From the NCBI GenBank assembly GCA_009773765.1, contig WTWZ01000001.1, positions 121,320-185,319 of the forward strand: a stretch of 64,000 nucleotides of DNA, given 5' to 3'. This DNA is from Prolixibacteraceae bacterium (lineage in GTDB: Bacteria; Bacteroidota; Bacteroidia; Bacteroidales; Prolixibacteraceae). A program made the translations under genes and the position numbers. Below are positions 44,429 to 53,340 of the stretch, piece by piece (position 1 is the stretch's first letter; every line of letters starts with the position of its first letter). Below the pieces are notes generated by a model. The model was not told the origin of the DNA and made no database searches. It saw nothing but the letters and a program-made list of their open reading frames with translations.

Positions 44429-44485
44429 CATAACATTGTGTGAAATTACTGTTAATCAATGTTTAACATTTATTTCCTAACTTTG
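44429..44485 (+). promoter_or_regulatory. Candidate Pho box array and -7 box of the second PhoR/PhoB pair
   Basis: Plus-strand hexamers CATAAC, GTGAAA, GTTAAT and TTTAAC start at 44429, 44440, 44451 and 44462, exactly 11 bp apart. Exactly 10 bp after the last comes the -7 box TAACTTTG (44478-44485). Same geometry as at 37592-37648 and 23870-23926, but on the other strand. The second unit is a poor match. Confidence 0.5.
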
Positions 44486-44505
44486 CGGTGCAAACAAAGA
44501 TAATA

Positions 44506-45546
44506 ATGAATAAACTTTCATCGCGCCAGATAGTTGTTTTTCTTGCTTTAATTTTAACAGCAATTGTTGGTTTGGGATGGTATTATTTGCTGATTACAGG
44601 TTTTTCATTTTTGTTTATGGTTATTGGGCTGTTACTGTTTTTCTTCATTGCGTTTTACATTATTCAGTTTGCCATTCACAGGTTTATACTCGAAAAAATT
44701 CGCCCTATTTATAAAATAATCGATTTTGTTCCCCGAAAACAGAAAGAAGAAAAACTAAAATTTGCACCCGGTTTTGTCGAACTTTCCGACGTGGAGCAGG
44801 ATGTTGAAAACTGGGCTCAAAACCAGCGCCAGGAAATTGAGCGCCTGAAAGAACTGGAGCGTTACCGAAAAGATTTTGTCGGCAATGTTTCGCACGAATT
44901 GAAAACTCCGATTTTTAATATACAGGGATACATTCTCACGCTTCTCGAAGGTGGACTGGAAGATCCGACAATTAATAAACTTTACCTTGCCCGAACCGAA
45001 AAAAGCATCGACAGGATGATATCGATTGTGGAAGACCTTGAATCGATTAATAAACTGGAAACCGGTGAATTAAAGCCGCAATTCACCGTTTTCGATATTG
45101 TAAAAATTGTGGAAGATGTTATTGAAATGGAGCATCGGCTCTCAAAAGAACGCAAAATATGGCTAACCATTACCGGCAAACCCGACAAACCGTTAATGGT
45201 AAGAGCCGACAGGAAACGCATTATTGAAGTGGTAACCAACCTTGTGGTAAATGCCATTAAATACGGAAAAAAGAACGGTTTTGTAAAAGTGGGCTTTCAC
45301 GATTTCGATGATAAAATTATGGTCGAGGTTTCGGATAACGGAATTGGCATTGACAAAAAAGATTTACACAGGGTTTTTGAACGCTTTTATCGTGTCGATA
45401 AATCAAGGTCGCGCGAACAGGGCGGGACCGGATTGGGCCTTTCAATTGTGAAACACATTATTGAAGCGCATAACCAGTCGATTAATGTGCAAAGCGTGCT
45501 AAATGAAGGGACTACTTTTACATTTACACTTGAAAAAGCCAAATAA
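44506..45546 (+). CDS. Second PhoR-like sensor histidine kinase
   Basis: 346 residues from ATG 44506; the GTG at 44488 lies only 3 bp after the -7 box and is not a credible start. Two adjacent helices (about 8-27 and 30-55) with almost no periplasmic loop, then HisKA with His130 in VGNVSHELKTP, and the ATPase with NLVVNAIKYG, DNGIGIDKKDLHRVFERFYR and GGTGLGLSIVKHI. The lack of an external sensor domain fits a PhoR that reads the Pst-PhoU state inside the membrane. The upstream array suggests autoregulation. Confidence 0.85.
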   Translation: MNKLSSRQIVVFLALILTAIVGLGWYYLLITGFSFLFMVIGLLLFFFIAFYIIQFAIHRFILEKIRPIYKIIDFVPRKQKEEKLKFAPGFVELSDVEQDVENWAQNQRQEIERLKELERYRKDFVGNVSHELKTPIFNIQGYILTLLEGGLEDPTINKLYLARTEKSIDRMISIVEDLESINKLETGELKPQFTVFDIVKIVEDVIEMEHRLSKERKIWLTITGKPDKPLMVRADRKRIIEVVTNLVVNAIKYGKKNGFVKVGFHDFDDKIMVEVSDNGIGIDKKDLHRVFERFYRVDKSRSREQGGTGLGLSIVKHIIEAHNQSINVQSVLNEGTTFTFTLEKAK

Positions 45547-45579
45547 TAACCTACCTTTGATTATTAAAAAAGTTCAATT

Positions 45580-46278
45580 ATGGATGATTCAATATTTAAA
45601 ATTTTGCTTGTTGACGATGAGGAAGATATCCTTGAATTTATAAGCTACAATCTTCAGAAAGAAGGTTACAAGGTTTTTACCGCCAAGAATGGGATTGAAG
45701 CAGTAAAATCGGCCGAAAAAAATATTCCGCACCTGGTTATTCTCGATGTGATGATGCCCGAAATGGATGGAATAGCAGCCTGCGAGGAAATGCGCAAGAT
45801 TCCGGCGCTCAACACTACGGTCATCGCGTTTCTAACTGCCCGGGGCGAAGATTATTCGCAGATTGCAGGTTTTGAAGCGGGCGCCGACGATTATATCACA
45901 AAACCGGTAAGGCCTAAAGTGTTGGTAAGCCGAGTGAAAGCTTTGCTGAAGCGTTCCGGGGAAACTACAGTAGCGCCGGTTCCGGTAAACGAAAATACGG
46001 TGAATGCCGGTAATTTGGTTATTGATAAAGAGCGTTACCTCATTCGTATAAACAATATTGAAATGGTCCTGCCCAGAAAAGAGTTCGAACTTCTGTCGCT
46101 CCTGGTTTCAAAACAGGGAAAAGTTTTTACCCGCGAGGAAATATACCATTCGGTTTGGGGAGAAAACGTGGTTGTAGGCGACAGGACAATCGATGTTCAT
46201 ATTAGGAAATTACGCGAAAAAATCGGGAACGACCACATTAAAACCCTGAAGGGAATAGGATATAAATTTGTTGAATAG
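45580..46278 (+). CDS. Second PhoB-like response regulator
   Basis: 232 residues: receiver domain with VDDEED, Asp56 in VILDVMMPEMDG, FLTARGED and DDYITKPVRP; then a winged helix with RKEFELLSLLVSKQGKVFTREEIYHSVWGE and GDRTIDVHIRKLREKIG. It follows its kinase by 33 bp. It differs clearly from the regulator at 31273-31959, so this is not a recent duplication. It ends 2 bp from the convergent PAP2-like gene. Confidence 0.85.
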   Translation: MDDSIFKILLVDDEEDILEFISYNLQKEGYKVFTAKNGIEAVKSAEKNIPHLVILDVMMPEMDGIAACEEMRKIPALNTTVIAFLTARGEDYSQIAGFEAGADDYITKPVRPKVLVSRVKALLKRSGETTVAPVPVNENTVNAGNLVIDKERYLIRINNIEMVLPRKEFELLSLLVSKQGKVFTREEIYHSVWGENVVVGDRTIDVHIRKLREKIGNDHIKTLKGIGYKFVE

Positions 46279-46280
46279 GT

Positions 46281-46886
46281 TCAGAGGAAATAGATTACAG
46301 GATATAAAATAATAAAACCTAAAAAATAGCCTGCTGCCACCTGTAGCAGGTTATTTTTATTGAGTGTTAATCGGGCCGTACCCACCAGTCCCGAAACAAT
46401 TACCACCGCCACAATTGCGCTAACCGTATCCAGGCCGGTGCGAAACGACAAAGCAAACAATGTTGCTGTTACAGCGCCTGCCGCTGCCATGTGAATACTG
46501 ATATTCCATTTAAAGGAAATCAGCAATAACGCAACTATTACAAGAACTGAGGCAATCATAATTAATTTGAACATCGGTATAAAATGAATGCGGCTTAGCA
46601 AAATAAAACCAACATAATAGAAAACCGAGGCAAATAAAAGCGGTATAATCCGGTTGCGGCTGTCGGGCATTAAAAAATCGAATTTGGCATTTAATGCAAG
46701 AATTGCTATTGCCAGCATTGGAAGGGCTGCAGTGCTGAAAAAAACAACGAGCAGAATAAATTGTCTGGCTTCTGTGGTTAGTGTCGAGTTGTAAAAACCT
46801 GTGGTAAACATCAAAAGAAATCCCAAAGTTGGTAACAAAACAGGGTGAAAAATAGCAGAAATAATTTTGGCAAGTTTTTCGGGCAT
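46281..46886 (-). CDS. PAP2-like integral membrane protein
   Basis: 201 residues from ATG 46886 (MPEKLAKII); the longer frame runs into rpoN. About six transmembrane helices. Motifs in the places of PAP2 phosphatase motifs are degenerate: DSRNRIIPLLF for the first and SIHMAAAGAVTATLFAL for the second, while the third (SRxxxxxH) is only loosely seen as TARLTLNKNN. It may be an inactive or altered relative of lipid phosphatases. It starts 1 bp after the rpoN stop, so the two are coupled. Confidence 0.65.
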   Translation of the reverse strand: MPEKLAKIISAIFHPVLLPTLGFLLMFTTGFYNSTLTTEARQFILLVVFFSTAALPMLAIAILALNAKFDFLMPDSRNRIIPLLFASVFYYVGFILLSRIHFIPMFKLIMIASVLVIVALLLISFKWNISIHMAAAGAVTATLFALSFRTGLDTVSAIVAVVIVSGLVGTARLTLNKNNLLQVAAGYFLGFIILYPVIYFL

Positions 46887-46887
46887 A

Positions 46888-48342
46888 TTAAAGTTCCTTT
46901 CGCAGCCGGGCAACCGGAATTCCAAGTTGTTCGCGGTATTTGGCAACAGTACGGCGGGCAATATTGTATGTTTTTTGCTTTAATATCAGCGCCAGTTTAT
47001 CGTCGGTTAAGGGTTTACTTTTGTCTTCGGAACCAATGCAGTCCTGTAATATCTTTTTAATTTCACGGGACGAAACTTCCTCTCCGTCATCTTTCTGAAG
47101 TCCTTCAGAGAAAAAATATTTCAGCGGGTAAATGCCAAAATGAGTTTGAATGTACTTGCTGTTCGAAACCCGCGAAATAGTTGAAATATCAAGATTGGCG
47201 CGCTCTGCAATATCTTTTAAAATCATTGGCCGCAATTTGGTTTCATCGCCGTCCTGAAAATATTCGTGCTGTAAATTAATAATCTCCGACATGGTAATCA
47301 GCAAAGTTGTTTGCCGCTGTTGCAAAGCATCGATGAACCATTTGGCCGAGTCGAGTTTCTCCTTTACAAATTGCAATGCCTCTTTTTTGTTTTTTTCCTT
47401 ATGATTTTGGCCCAAAGCCTTGAGCATTTCAAGATAAGTGTTGTTGATTTTTAAATCTGGCACGTTTCGCTGGTTTAACGAGAGTATCAATTCCCCGTTG
47501 ATATTTTCCAGTATAAAATCGGGCACAATGTGCTGGTTCGATTTGTTTAGCGGATTGCTATACGAACTTCCCGGTTTTGGGTTTAGTTTTAAAATAAGGT
47601 CGATGGCATCTTTTAACTCTTTGTCCGAAAGTTCCATCCTGTTCTGAATTTTGGAATAATGTTTTTTGGTGAATTCATCGAAAAAATCGTGCAAAATTTT
47701 TTGCGCAATATGCTGAACCCTGCTGTGTTTTCTTTTTATCTGAATTAACAGGCACTCCTGCAAATCGCGTGCGCCAACCCCCGGTGGGTCAAATCCCTGG
47801 ATTATCTTTAAAATTTTGTACAGTTCATCTTCCGTCACTTCCATATTCAGGTTAAAAGCCATGTCGTCGCTAATGGCCAATAGTTCGCGCCGCAAATAAC
47901 CGTCGTCGTCAATGTTGCCTATTATGTATTCTGCCAACTGGCTTTGTTCTTCGGTAAGTTTTACCATCCCCAGTTGCTCGTATAAAAACTCATGGAAAGA
48001 TGTGCCTACCGAAAAGGGAATATCAACATAAACATCGTCTTTCGAATAATTGTTGACGTTTAATTTGTACGAAGGTATATCTTCATCTTCATCGTAATAG
48101 TCGTCGAATGTAAATTCGTCGTTGTCAACATCGGTATCGGGCGCTTCGTCGTCGCGGATTTCATTATCTTCCTCGGGTTCCTGCCCTTCATTTTCAAGTT
48201 CGAGGACCGGGTTTTCCTCAAGTTCTTTTTTAATACGTTGTTCGAGTTGCAAAGTCGGGATTTCCAAAAGCTTTATCACCTGTATTTGCTGCGGCGAAAG
48301 CTTTTGAAGCAGTTTTTGTTGCAGTGAAAGATTTTGCTTCAT
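46888..48342 (-). CDS. rpoN: RNA polymerase sigma-54 factor
   Basis: 484 residues. Region I is the Gln/Leu-rich N-terminus (LSLQQKLLQKLSPQQIQVIKLLEIPTLQLEQRIKKELEENP), region II an acidic stretch (about 50-95, many Asp/Glu), then the core-binding domain (GVGARDLQECLLIQ) and the DNA-binding part with the RpoN box ARRTVAKYREQLGIP near the C-terminus. It needs enhancer-binding activators, none of which is in this window. Confidence 0.95.
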   Translation of the reverse strand: MKQNLSLQQKLLQKLSPQQIQVIKLLEIPTLQLEQRIKKELEENPVLELENEGQEPEEDNEIRDDEAPDTDVDNDEFTFDDYYDEDEDIPSYKLNVNNYSKDDVYVDIPFSVGTSFHEFLYEQLGMVKLTEEQSQLAEYIIGNIDDDGYLRRELLAISDDMAFNLNMEVTEDELYKILKIIQGFDPPGVGARDLQECLLIQIKRKHSRVQHIAQKILHDFFDEFTKKHYSKIQNRMELSDKELKDAIDLILKLNPKPGSSYSNPLNKSNQHIVPDFILENINGELILSLNQRNVPDLKINNTYLEMLKALGQNHKEKNKKEALQFVKEKLDSAKWFIDALQQRQTTLLITMSEIINLQHEYFQDGDETKLRPMILKDIAERANLDISTISRVSNSKYIQTHFGIYPLKYFFSEGLQKDDGEEVSSREIKKILQDCIGSEDKSKPLTDDKLALILKQKTYNIARRTVAKYREQLGIPVARLRKEL

Positions 48343-48403
48343 ATCCCAAAAGTTGTCCCCGTAAATTTACTATTTTTTTGCAAAGTAAATTTCTAATGTT
48401 TTG

Positions 48404-49840
48404 TTAGAACTCGGCATTTTTTGGGGTACGGGCGAAAGGAATCACATCGCGGATGTTTCCCATTCCGGTTACAAACAATATAAACCGCTCGAAACCCAGG
48501 CCAAAGCCACTGTGTACCACCGAACCAAAACGCCGTGTATCGAGGTACCACCACATTTCTTCAACCGGAATATTCATTTCGCGCATTCTTGTTTCCAGTT
48601 TTTCAAGGTTTTCCTCACGCTGCGAACCGCCAATGATTTCGCCAATTTGCGGGAACAAAACGTCCATGGCGCCTACGGTTTTTCCATCATCGTTCTGTTT
48701 CATGTAAAAAGCTTTGATTTCTTTCGGGTAGTTTATGAGAATTACAGGGCATTTAAAATGTTTTTCAACAAGATAACGTTCGTGTTCGCTCTGTAAATCA
48801 ATGCCCCACTCAACCGGAAACTGGAATTTCTTCTTTTTATATGGAGTTGAATTTTTCAGAATTTCAATCGCTTCGGTATAAGTAATTCTGATAAAGTCGT
48901 TTTCGAGTACGAATTTCAGTTTTTCTATTAAATCCATCGAACGCTGGTCGGCAGGCTTGTCTTTCTCTTCCTGCTGAAGCCGGCTGGCCAGAAACTGAAG
49001 GTCATCCATGCAATTTTCGAGTGCATACTGAATCAGCGATTTCAGAAACTCTTCTGCCAAATCCATGTTGTCTTTCAAATCGTAAAAGGCCATTTCGGGT
49101 TCAATCATCCAAAACTCGGCCAAATGACGTGCTGTATTCGAGTTTTCGGCCCTGAAAGTTGGCCCGAAAGTGTAAATCTCGCCCAGCGCCATAGCTCCCA
49201 GTTCGCCTTCCAGTTGCCCTGAAACAGTTAAATTGGTTGGTTTACCAAAAAAATCCTGGCTGTAATCAATCTCCCCTGTTTCGGTTAACGGTGGATTTTT
49301 TGGGTCGAGGGTGCTAACCCTGAACATTTGCCCGGCGCCTTCGGCATCGCTGGCGGTTATAATTGGCGTGTGCAAATAATTAAACCCTTTTCCGTTAAAA
49401 TACTTGTGTATGGCAAAAGCCATAGCGTGCCTGATTCTGAAAATAGCGCTGAAAGTATTGGTCCGAAAACGCAAATGGGCATTTTCGCGCAAAAATTCGA
49501 GCGAGTGTTTTTTGGGTTGAATCGGGTATTGTTCGGGGTCGGCAGCGCCAAGAAGTTCTATCTGTGCAGCAATTAACTCAATATTCTGACCGCTGCCAGC
49601 CGATTCAGTTAACCTTCCGGTAATTGAAAGCGCAGCCCCGGTATTTATTTCGCGCAGAAGCGATTCGTCGAAATTATTAACATCTGCTACAACCTGGAGA
49701 TTGTGAATGGTGGAACCATCGTTTAATGCAATAAAATAAACATTCTTACTTCCCCTTTTTGTTCTTACCCATCCTTTTGCAACCACAGTGTCATTTGCTT
49801 TTTCACCGAGCAGAATGTCTTTAATTTTTGTACGTTTCAT
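48404..49840 (-). CDS. asnS: Asparaginyl-tRNA synthetase
   Basis: 478 residues from ATG 49840 ([10 protein letters not shown]). An N-terminal OB-fold anticodon domain ([25 protein letters not shown]) is followed by the class II catalytic core: motif 2 in [28 protein letters not shown] and motif 3 in [15 protein letters not shown], with HTPIIT before. The long form with the AsnRS-type insertions separates it from AspRS. It charges tRNA-Asn. It is monocistronic, upstream of rpoN on the same strand. Confidence 0.95.
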   Translation of the reverse strand: MKRTKIKDILLGEKANDTVVAKGWVRTKRGSKNVYFIALNDGSTIHNLQVVADVNNFDESLLREINTGAALSITGRLTESAGSGQNIELIAAQIELLGAADPEQYPIQPKKHSLEFLRENAHLRFRTNTFSAIFRIRHAMAFAIHKYFNGKGFNYLHTPIITASDAEGAGQMFRVSTLDPKNPPLTETGEIDYSQDFFGKPTNLTVSGQLEGELGAMALGEIYTFGPTFRAENSNTARHLAEFWMIEPEMAFYDLKDNMDLAEEFLKSLIQYALENCMDDLQFLASRLQQEEKDKPADQRSMDLIEKLKFVLENDFIRITYTEAIEILKNSTPYKKKKFQFPVEWGIDLQSEHERYLVEKHFKCPVILINYPKEIKAFYMKQNDDGKTVGAMDVLFPQIGEIIGGSQREENLEKLETRMREMNIPVEEMWWYLDTRRFGSVVHSGFGLGFERFILFVTGMGNIRDVIPFARTPKNAEF

Positions 49841-49963
49841 AATCAACAGCATTTTACGATGTTTTTTTCATTTTAAAATTGAAGGTTACAAAAGTAAGGT
49901 TTTATGTGAAAATCAGTCAGCAACAGGATAAATAATGCTGATTCTTGACGAACAGATAAAATA

Positions 49964-50003
49964 AAAAACCATTCTTCCGTCAATTGACTTCCGAATGGTT
50001 TTT
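49964..50003 (-). terminator. Terminator after the Tat-exported oxidoreductase
   Basis: Stem AAAAACCATTC (49964-49974) with GAATGGTTTTT (49993-50003); the minus strand continues into a T-rich tract. It closes the cytochrome/oxidoreductase operon. Confidence 0.65.
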
Positions 50004-50093
50004 GTCCGGATTGATTGATTAATTCCTTTACAAGAAAATTAAAACAGGAGAAACTATTATTAGCTGGTTTCCCGCCGTAAGTTCGATTTATTC

Positions 50094-51443
50094 TTATTCG
50101 TAAGTTCCCGGTACCGGAACCGTTGCATTTGCTATGTACCCGATGTTGCCCATTATAAAAGTATCGGGGCCAAGTTTCAGGTCAGAGTTCATCATTTCAT
50201 CGTAAGTTACTTCTTTTCCGGTGTATGCCGAAACCCTGCCCATAATTGCAACCATGTTTGAAATTGCCGTGGCTTCGGCTTCGTTGAACGGAATATCTTG
50301 GCGGATGCAGGTAACCAGGTTGATGTGTTCCTGAACGTAAGGGCTGATTTCAGATTTTTCAGCAGTAAACAGTGGGTTACCTGCTGTATCAACAATCATT
50401 GGATCCTTACCATCGGTTTTTGCAATTGCTTTTGTTCCGTGAAATACTTCGTAAACGCCATTGGTGCAGCCGTTAATCTGGCGGCAGGTGCTGTGCATGT
50501 GGCGCCCATCGGCAAAAGTATAGTCAATACTGAAATTATCGAACTGGTCGCCGGTAGGCCTGCGCTGCCTTGAACCAAATCCAAGCGCTTTAACCGGGTG
50601 AACGCCCATGTACCACAGGGCAACATCGAGGTTGTGAACATGTTGTTCAACAATATGGTCGCCCGAAAGCCAGCACCAGTTTACCCAGTCGCGTAACATC
50701 CATTCCATTTCGGTCCAGTTCGGATTGTTGTCGCGATGCCACAATTTACCGCCATTCCAGTAAACATTGGCAGATACAATTTTCCCGATGCCATTATTTT
50801 GTATCTCTTTATACAGATTAATGTAGTTGTGCTGGTGCCTTCTTTGAGTACCGGTAACTACTTTCAACCCCAGGGTATCGGCCATTTTGGCGGCTGCCAA
50901 AACCTGACGGATACCAGCAGGATCAACTGCCAGGGGTTTCTCCATAAAAACGTGTTTACGTGCTTTTACTGCTGCTTCAAAATGGTCGGGGCGGAATTTT
51001 GGGGGATTGGCCAAAATGATAACATCAACACCTGAGTCAATTACTTTTTGATAAGCATCGAAACCAACAAAGCAGTTTTCGATTGGTACTTCAACACCCT
51101 TTTCGGCTTTAATTTTTTCGCGGCAACTGTCAACCCTGTCCTGAAATGTATCTCCGATAGCTGTAACTGTAAGGCCCGGGCCGGCATTCAAAAAATCAAT
51201 AGCTGCGCCTGTTCCGCGTCCGCCGCAACCGATAATACCTGCTTTTAGTTCCTTTCCTTCGGGAGCTGTTGCCAGCATTGGCGGAAATTTATACTCTGAG
51301 GGAACCCAGTCGTAATCGCCGGTTGCTGTTTTTCCGCCAGTGCCTGCACACGATGTTAAAGCTCCCACACCCATTGAACCTGCTGCGCCAACTGCTGCTG
51401 CGCTGGCTAAAAACTTTCTTCTTGAAAATTGATTGTTACTCAT
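50094..51443 (-). CDS. Tat-exported Gfo/Idh/MocA family oxidoreductase
   Basis: 449 residues. Twin-arginine signal FSRRKFLASAAAVG (residues 6-19), then a lipobox-like LTSCAG near residue 29, so it may be a Tat lipoprotein. The Rossmann motif is AGIIGCGGRGTGAAIDFL, the dinucleotide-domain end is IILANPPKFRPDH, and the EKP motif (MEKPLAV) carries the usual catalytic Lys. Exported members keep NAD(P) bound, as in glucose-fructose oxidoreductase. It is 40 bp downstream of the NapC-FGE fusion gene, so the two are probably one operon and may work together. Confidence 0.85.
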   Translation of the reverse strand: MSNNQFSRRKFLASAAAVGAAGSMGVGALTSCAGTGGKTATGDYDWVPSEYKFPPMLATAPEGKELKAGIIGCGGRGTGAAIDFLNAGPGLTVTAIGDTFQDRVDSCREKIKAEKGVEVPIENCFVGFDAYQKVIDSGVDVIILANPPKFRPDHFEAAVKARKHVFMEKPLAVDPAGIRQVLAAAKMADTLGLKVVTGTQRRHQHNYINLYKEIQNNGIGKIVSANVYWNGGKLWHRDNNPNWTEMEWMLRDWVNWCWLSGDHIVEQHVHNLDVALWYMGVHPVKALGFGSRQRRPTGDQFDNFSIDYTFADGRHMHSTCRQINGCTNGVYEVFHGTKAIAKTDGKDPMIVDTAGNPLFTAEKSEISPYVQEHINLVTCIRQDIPFNEAEATAISNMVAIMGRVSAYTGKEVTYDEMMNSDLKLGPDTFIMGNIGYIANATVPVPGTYE

Positions 51444-51483
51444 AATATTAATTTTTTAGTTGAATTTAGGATTTTTAAAATTA

Positions 51484-53022
51484 TTAATTATTTCCGGTTT
51501 TTTCATCAAATTCACAAACTACCCTAAAACTGACGTAATTACAATCAGACAACCACCATTTGCTTTTGGGCATTTGCGGATCGGTTTTCATCCAGGCCAC
51601 CGATTGGGTAGCGCTTCGTGCGGCACTTCTAACATCGGCAATATCGCTTCTGAAATGACCGCCCCTAACTACGCGTTCTTCTCCGCTAGCAGGACCCTTG
51701 GGGTCGGCAGCGCCATCAGCCAGTTGTGCATAAGCTTCAGGCGAGTACCAGTCGGAACAGTACTCAGCGGTATTTCCCAACATGTGTTTCAACCCATAAG
51801 GATTTGCCTCAACCCTATCCGGTTCTTCGGTTTTTGCCCTGCTGTTTTTTCCGTAAATTACATATTTGTTTATTTCATCACTTTCTTTTCCGAACAGTCT
51901 CCCGATAAAACCTTTTTCTGCAAAATCTTTTATTTCGCCTTCGAAGAAGAAAGGAGTTTCCTTGCCTCCCCGGGCTGCATATTCCCACTCGGCTTCGGTT
52001 GGTAAACGGTAGGTTTTCCCGGTAACCTGCGACAACCATTTGCAGTAGGTTTCGGCTGCATGAAAGCTAATTGTAATTGCAGGCCGTTTGCCCAAACCCC
52101 AGTTTTGGTCGGGCTGCCCGTATGGTGGCGTTGGCCCCGAAATAGCGTCAACATCGGCTGTTACGCGTATTCCCTCGGTGTCGGTTGACCGCCCTTCGGC
52201 TGCTGTGGCCGAATAAAATGCAAGAAATTCATCCCAGCTTACTTCTATTTCGGCCATAAAAAACGGGCTGATTTTTATTTCTTTTTGCGGCCCTTCGTCA
52301 GGGTTGCGTTTTGGTTCATTTTCCGGGCTGCCAATTTTAAACGCGCCTCCGGGTATTGCTTTCATATTGAACGAGACTGTTGTATTTGGGACCGTTTCGG
52401 TAAAATCTTTATGCCCGGTAATTATTGCGGGTTCCGTATATATTTCCCTTACTGCGCCACCGCTACTTCCAAAGGCAACATTTTTAGCGTGAACTGCATT
52501 CGGGTCGTAATGGCCTACATGTAAATGACAGTTGATACAAAGCAACCCCAGTTTTTCTACATTCTGAGTATAGTACAAATGCGCGTTTTGGCCATCTTTA
52601 GTTAACGTTAGCGGGAATAAATTGGGATGACATTTATCGCATGAAGCCTGAAAAACATGCTTGCTTGCAAATTCGAGCGTTGATTTTTCTTCCCAGTTAT
52701 AATCGGCACTGTCTTTAAAAACCAGGCCATAAACATCGCGAACGGAAGCTTTGATTTTTTCTTTCAGATAACCCTGCCCTTTGGGCGGCAAATGGCAATC
52801 AACACAACCTATTTGAATTCCGACGCGGGTAATATAGTGGTCTGACTGCTTCCATGATTCGGTGGCATGCGGGTGTACGTGACACATTTCGCATGATTCG
52901 TTGGTTGAAGTTGCATCAAGTACTTTGTTTGTAAAAATGGTGGTTGAAATTCCGACAACAAAACCAATGAATATGATAAGAAGGACATGGCCCCTTAAAT
53001 AATTAACAAACTTTTTCAGCAT
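51484..53022 (-). CDS. NapC/NrfH-type tetraheme cytochrome c fused to an FGE-sulfatase domain
   Basis: 512 residues. One membrane anchor (about 10-30), then a NapC/NirT-like cytochrome domain (about 35-190) with four CXXCH haem sites: CEMCH, CVDCH, CDKCH and CINCH. The second half (about 215-505) is a formylglycine-generating-enzyme (SUMF1) fold: MKAIPGGAFKIGSPENEP, YRLPTEAEWEYAARGG, GNTAEYCSDWY and RVVRGGHFRSDIADVRSAARSA. The active-site cysteine pair that follows RGG in true FGE is missing, so formylglycine formation is unlikely. NapC domains oxidise menaquinol and pass electrons to periplasmic partners. The likely partner is the Tat oxidoreductase 40 bp downstream (inference). Confidence 0.85.
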   Translation of the reverse strand: MLKKFVNYLRGHVLLIIFIGFVVGISTTIFTNKVLDATSTNESCEMCHVHPHATESWKQSDHYITRVGIQIGCVDCHLPPKGQGYLKEKIKASVRDVYGLVFKDSADYNWEEKSTLEFASKHVFQASCDKCHPNLFPLTLTKDGQNAHLYYTQNVEKLGLLCINCHLHVGHYDPNAVHAKNVAFGSSGGAVREIYTEPAIITGHKDFTETVPNTTVSFNMKAIPGGAFKIGSPENEPKRNPDEGPQKEIKISPFFMAEIEVSWDEFLAFYSATAAEGRSTDTEGIRVTADVDAISGPTPPYGQPDQNWGLGKRPAITISFHAAETYCKWLSQVTGKTYRLPTEAEWEYAARGGKETPFFFEGEIKDFAEKGFIGRLFGKESDEINKYVIYGKNSRAKTEEPDRVEANPYGLKHMLGNTAEYCSDWYSPEAYAQLADGAADPKGPASGEERVVRGGHFRSDIADVRSAARSATQSVAWMKTDPQMPKSKWWLSDCNYVSFRVVCEFDEKTGNN

Positions 53023-53340
53023 GATCCAATGTTTAACTTTTTAGGTATGATTGAAAAATAAAAAACCAAAATTAGCAATTTATTAAAACGTAATTCATTC
53101 ACTGTGCGAATTATCAATAATTTAGAAACGTTCAAATAAATGTTGAAATTACTTTCTTTTTCAATATTTATTTCAGTTTAATTGACGTAAAAATTGCAAA
53201 CTATACCTAACCAAACAAAAAAGAAAAGGTTGCCTTGCAGAAAGACAACCTGGGAATAGATTCAAAAGAAATCTGAAATGAGGAAAAGAATGTTCTGTAA
53301 AAGCTGTTTAATACATAAAATTATCTTTATCTTTCGGTCA
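53023..53340. other. 318-bp divergent spacer between the cytochrome and comF genes
   Basis: AT-rich, no gene seen. It holds a weak stem AGGTTG/CAACCT (53228-53251) and two overlapping -7-like boxes (TATCTTTA at 53322-53329 and TATCTTTC at 53328-53335) just before comF. Confidence 0.45.

Noticed and set aside
31273..46278. Recent duplication of a PhoR/PhoB pair
   Set aside because: The two kinases differ in size and domain layout and the regulators differ throughout.
49328..49576. Frames antisense to asnS and other shadows of real genes
   Set aside because: Each overlaps a gene with family motifs on the other strand and has no independent support.
51484..52380. Active formylglycine-generating enzyme
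   Set aside because: The cysteine pair expected after the RGG motif is absent, and no sulfatase gene is nearby.
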